In this document: piece by piece, positions 61,919-64,000 of the stretch
Layout: each line of letters begins with the position of its first letter
Numbering within the stretch: position 1 is the stretch's first letter
Assembly: GCF_000447295.1 (NCBI RefSeq)
Contig: NZ_KE650771.1
Coordinates: 3,111,964 to 3,175,963 of the forward strand
Source of the DNA: Fischerella sp. PCC 9431
Lineage (GTDB): Bacteria; Cyanobacteriota; Cyanobacteriia; Cyanobacteriales; Nostocaceae
Direction: 5' to 3'
DNA: 64,000 nucleotides
The notes under the pieces: generated by a model
Database searches by the model: none
What the model was told of the DNA's origin: nothing
The model's input: only the letters and a program-made list of their open reading frames with translations
Translations under genes and position numbers: made by a program

Positions 61919-62524
61919 CTAACTATGAATCCTTGGCTCAGGATGTAAATTCACTAGTAATTCACTTTCAATAATTGCTAATTCATCGAGTCTTTGGGTG
62001 ACAATTTCACGGTCAAAATAAGTATCACCTAACACCCAGTAAGTACCAAAATGACGTGCTTCCGATGCCATCAAACCGTGATAAAATTTGGATAATTTTG
62101 GTTCGGGACAATGAGTAGCTAATAAACCCAAACGTTCGTGACTGCGAGCTTCTATCAAGCCACTAACTAACAAAGAATCTAAAAAGCGATCGGGTTCTTT
62201 GGGGCGAATTTGGGCTTTTAAACCTGCGCCATAGGGAGGTGGTGTTAGGGGGCGCATCGGTATATTTTTATCTTCTAGCCATTGATTGACTTGCTCGAAG
62301 TGTTCGAGTTCTTCGCGGGCAATTTTGGTGAGTTCCCGCACCATCTTAGCATTGGAAGGATAGCGAAACATCAAGTTCAACGCCACGCCAGCCGCTTTGC
62401 GTTCGCATTGAGCATGATCGAGGAGGATAATATCTAAATTAGATATCGCCTGTTCTACCCAAGCAGAACTGGTAGGTTGTTTGAGAATGTTAATTGTTGG
62501 TAAAGCAGAAGATAACACAGTCAT
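61919..62524 (-). CDS. miaE: tRNA-(ms2io6A)-hydroxylase
   Basis: A 201-residue diiron hydroxylase that modifies A37 of certain tRNAs (hydroxylation of 2-methylthio-N6-isopentenyladenosine). Ferritin-like diiron ligands are visible: Glu in HAQCERKAAG, E-E-x-x-H in AREELEHFEQV, Glu in LIEARSHERLG and the E-x-x-H in ASEARHFGTYW. Length fits MiaE. Oxygen-dependent enzymes of this kind are common in cyanobacteria. The gene is followed by a GNAT gene on the same strand. Confidence 0.94.
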   Translation of the reverse strand: MTVLSSALPTINILKQPTSSAWVEQAISNLDIILLDHAQCERKAAGVALNLMFRYPSNAKMVRELTKIAREELEHFEQVNQWLEDKNIPMRPLTPPPYGAGLKAQIRPKEPDRFLDSLLVSGLIEARSHERLGLLATHCPEPKLSKFYHGLMASEARHFGTYWVLGDTYFDREIVTQRLDELAIIESELLVNLHPEPRIHS

Positions 62525-62645
62525 CCGATTTTAGATTTTGGATTGAGCCGACAAAATTTTTCTGGGGAATTTTTGGTCAAAATTTATAATTGTCTACTTT
62601 ATTTTATATAGCATTTTTATATGATTTGTGATCATCGCAAAGCTC

Positions 62646-62678
62646 AGATCCCCGGCTTCTTTAAGAAGTCGGGGATCT
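62646..62678. repeat. AGATCCCCGGCTTCTT palindrome
   Basis: AGATCCCCGGCTTCTT and AAGAAGTCGGGGATCT form a near-perfect 16-base stem with hardly any loop. This is another common Nostocales intergenic hairpin. It lies between the hsp20 terminator and miaE. Confidence 0.88.
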
Positions 62679-62758
62679 CGTTTCTCACGAATGATTCAGA
62701 AATGCTGTATCGAGTAGAAATTAACTATTGGAAATAAAGAACAAATGATAAACATAAA

Positions 62759-62806
62759 AACCGCTTGCGCGGTCTAGAATTTAAATTCTAGAAAACGAAA
62801 GCGGTT
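62759..62806 (-). terminator. cruciform-type terminator after hsp20
   Basis: Two nested stems: AACCGCTT with AAGCGGTT outside, and a perfect 20-base palindrome TCTAGAATTTAAATTCTAGA (62773-62792) inside. T-runs follow on the minus strand (62753-62760 read in reverse as TTTTTATG). It lies 58 bases after the hsp20 stop. Confidence 0.8.
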
Positions 62807-62863
62807 AATCTCCATCACACAAACCAACCAATACGGAAAACTTTTGATTTACTCAATTGCAAA

Positions 62864-63355
62864 TTAAGCAGCTTGGGGTTCTTCTGTTGTAGCTACTTCT
62901 GCAACTGGCTCAGTAGTGTTATCTGCTAAATTGATTTTCACTACTTTCTGACGCGCTTCTGCAACTTTAGGTAATGTCAGCGTCAGTATACCGTTTTTGT
63001 ACTCTGCTTGCACTTGGTCATTCTGAATTGCTACTGGTAGAGGAATCACCCGTTGGAATTTTCCATAGCGGAATTCTGAACGAATTTGACCATTGTTTTC
63101 GGCTTTGTTTTCGTAACGATTTTCACCAGTAATAGCAACTGCTTCTTTTGTTACTTGAATATCCAAGTCTTTCGCTTCTACACCAGGAATTTGGACTCGC
63201 AAAATTAGGTTATCATTGGTATTTTGGAGTTCAACTGCTGGTTTCCAATTCATTTCTGGCTGACGTTTAACTCGCAACATATCATCAAAAATGAGATCCA
63301 TTTGACGGTTGAAAGCATTAATTTCTGGGTAAGTCCGCCAACGAATAATAGCCAT
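62864..63355 (-). CDS. small heat shock protein, Hsp20 family
   Basis: A 163-residue alpha-crystallin-type chaperone. The N-terminus (IIRWRTYPEINAFNRQMDLI) is followed by the crystallin core: WKPAVELQNTNDNLILRVQI, PGVEAKDLDIQVTKEAVAIT, then FQRVIPLPVAIQNDQVQAEY and KNGILTLTLPKVAE with the GxLTLTLP signature. The tail TTEPVAEVATTEEPQAA is acidic/Ala-rich. It should bind unfolded proteins under heat stress. GGGGAG precedes the ATG. It is monocistronic with a terminator behind. Confidence 0.95.
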   Translation of the reverse strand: MAIIRWRTYPEINAFNRQMDLIFDDMLRVKRQPEMNWKPAVELQNTNDNLILRVQIPGVEAKDLDIQVTKEAVAITGENRYENKAENNGQIRSEFRYGKFQRVIPLPVAIQNDQVQAEYKNGILTLTLPKVAEARQKVVKINLADNTTEPVAEVATTEEPQAA

Positions 63356-63496
63356 TTTTAATCTCCCCTGATCGCCCTTAATTCTGAACTTTTGATTTAT
63401 AAATATATGATGGCGATTCTGTATTAAAAAGTTAGTGAGGTAAACCGGATAATTTCGGGTGTGAATACCAGTCTATGGAAGATAAAAAGTAGGGAA

Positions 63497-64000
63497 TTAA
63501 GGCTCTACTGCAAATTTTTCTTGAGCAAACTTGATTTTTTCTGGAATTCCTGAGACTTTTGATAAAGTATGATCAATTGTTTTTAGTCGGGGCATAAGTC
63601 CTTGTTGGTTAGCAATTTGGATCGAAAGTCCAGGGCGAGCATTGATCTCTAGTAACAATGGCCCTTTTTCTTGATCGAGAACAATATCAACGCCGAGATA
63701 GCCAAACTCAGTTTTATCGCCTAACTTTGCAGCCATTTCCAAAATAGTTTGCCAGTGGGGAATTTGGCGATCGCGCAATGAATGTCCTGTTTCCGGATGA
63801 TTATCAATGTAGCGATTGTTCTGAATACCAGCTAAAGTTTTTCCTGTTGCAAGGTTAATTCCTACACCAACACCACCTCTGTGTAAATTGGCTTTACCGT
63901 CAGAAGCTCGTGTTGGTAAACGCAACATTGCCATTGCAGGTACTCCACGATAGACAATCACTCGGATATCAGGAACACCTTGATAAGCAATTTCGGCAAA
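63497..64000 (-). CDS. RimK-like ATP-grasp ligase (alpha-L-glutamate ligase-like), 5' cut
   Basis: The gene runs off the window end; 167 codons are visible, open to base 64000 (it reads FAEIAYQGVPDIRVIVYRGV, so the apparent GTG at 63961 is internal). It has ATP-grasp features: MLRLPTRASDGKANLHRGGV, GVGINLATGK, GYLGVDIVLDQEKGPLLLEI and the NARPGLSIQIAN block with Glu and Asn metal ligands. This is the alpha-L-glutamate ligase-like (RimK-related) type, which adds amino acids by peptide-like bonds. Substrate unknown. Confidence 0.87.
   Translation of the reverse strand, partial: FAEIAYQGVPDIRVIVYRGVPAMAMLRLPTRASDGKANLHRGGVGVGINLATGKTLAGIQNNRYIDNHPETGHSLRDRQIPHWQTILEMAAKLGDKTEFGYLGVDIVLDQEKGPLLLEINARPGLSIQIANQQGLMPRLKTIDHTLSKVSGIPEKIKFAQEKFAVEP

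Overview
This 64 kb window comes from a cyanobacterium, most likely a filamentous one of the Nostocales (Nostoc, Calothrix or Tolypothrix type). The evidence is two photosystem II small-subunit genes (psbM, psbK), many GCGATCGC (HIP1) octamers, short tandem heptamer repeats such as TCCAAAA and CAGTTAT between genes, and several cyanobacteria-type families (DUF928, LabA-like NYN, PPC domain, serine/threonine kinase with an N-terminal Cys cluster). No tRNA gene, CRISPR array, prophage or replication origin was seen.

Bases 1-1345 are the end of a ribosomal RNA operon: the 3' part of the 23S gene, a 5S gene and a hairpin terminator. Next to it lies an accessory island of redox and sugar-acid genes (1350-17981). 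A minus-strand operon reads SDR dehydrogenase, Rieske-FAD reductase, GMC oxidoreductase, DUF1622 membrane protein, glycine-zipper protein. Diverging from it, the plus strand carries an SMP-30 lactonase, DoxX, a zinc alcohol dehydrogenase, an L-fuconate dehydratase, a PoxB-like thiamine-diphosphate enzyme, a second SMP-30 protein, a cyclopropane-fatty-acid synthase, a second (repeat-bearing) glycine-zipper protein and a cupin. A broken IS630-family element sits in the divergent control region. Together the genes look like oxidation of a sugar to lactone, acid, 2-keto-3-deoxy acid and finally pyruvate, plus membrane or stress functions.

18.2-25 kb holds a MITE-like element with 21-bp tandem repeats, an orphan LeuA/NifV-type synthase, a phosphatase-fold protein, a LysR regulator, a GST, a GNAT acetyltransferase and an adjacent pair of alpha/beta hydrolase and acyltransferase genes. 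25.6-31.2 kb carries metG, a LabA-like NYN gene overlapping an lptC-like gene, a TIR-domain protein with an unrecognised C-terminal half, and a MazEF-type toxin-antitoxin pair. 31.4-39.3 kb has dacB and the fatty acid/phospholipid set plsX-fabH-fabD...plsC, with a DUF433/PIN-like toxin-antitoxin pair and a class A beta-lactamase between fabD and plsC.

39.4-52.3 kb has a LapA-like protein, a Cas4-like nuclease, a serine/threonine kinase, ileS, an M3 oligopeptidase, a DUF928 protein and a double universal stress protein. 52.4-58.4 kb has psbM, a ferredoxin, psbK, a candidate rod-shaped ncRNA, tgt, a conserved hypothetical, cobS, a PPC-domain protein and comF. 58.8-64 kb has a small HTH protein, an HxlR/SDR divergent pair, a truncated DUF4351 protein, a GNAT enzyme, miaE, hsp20 and an ATP-grasp ligase cut by the window end.

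The observations most worth following up are the sugar-acid island, the TIR protein with its orphan C-terminal domain, the structured RNA between psbK and tgt, the MITE with its 21-bp repeats, and the hydrolase/acyltransferase pair that resembles the two halves of plant phytyl ester synthase. Functions are read from sequence alone; no database search was run.
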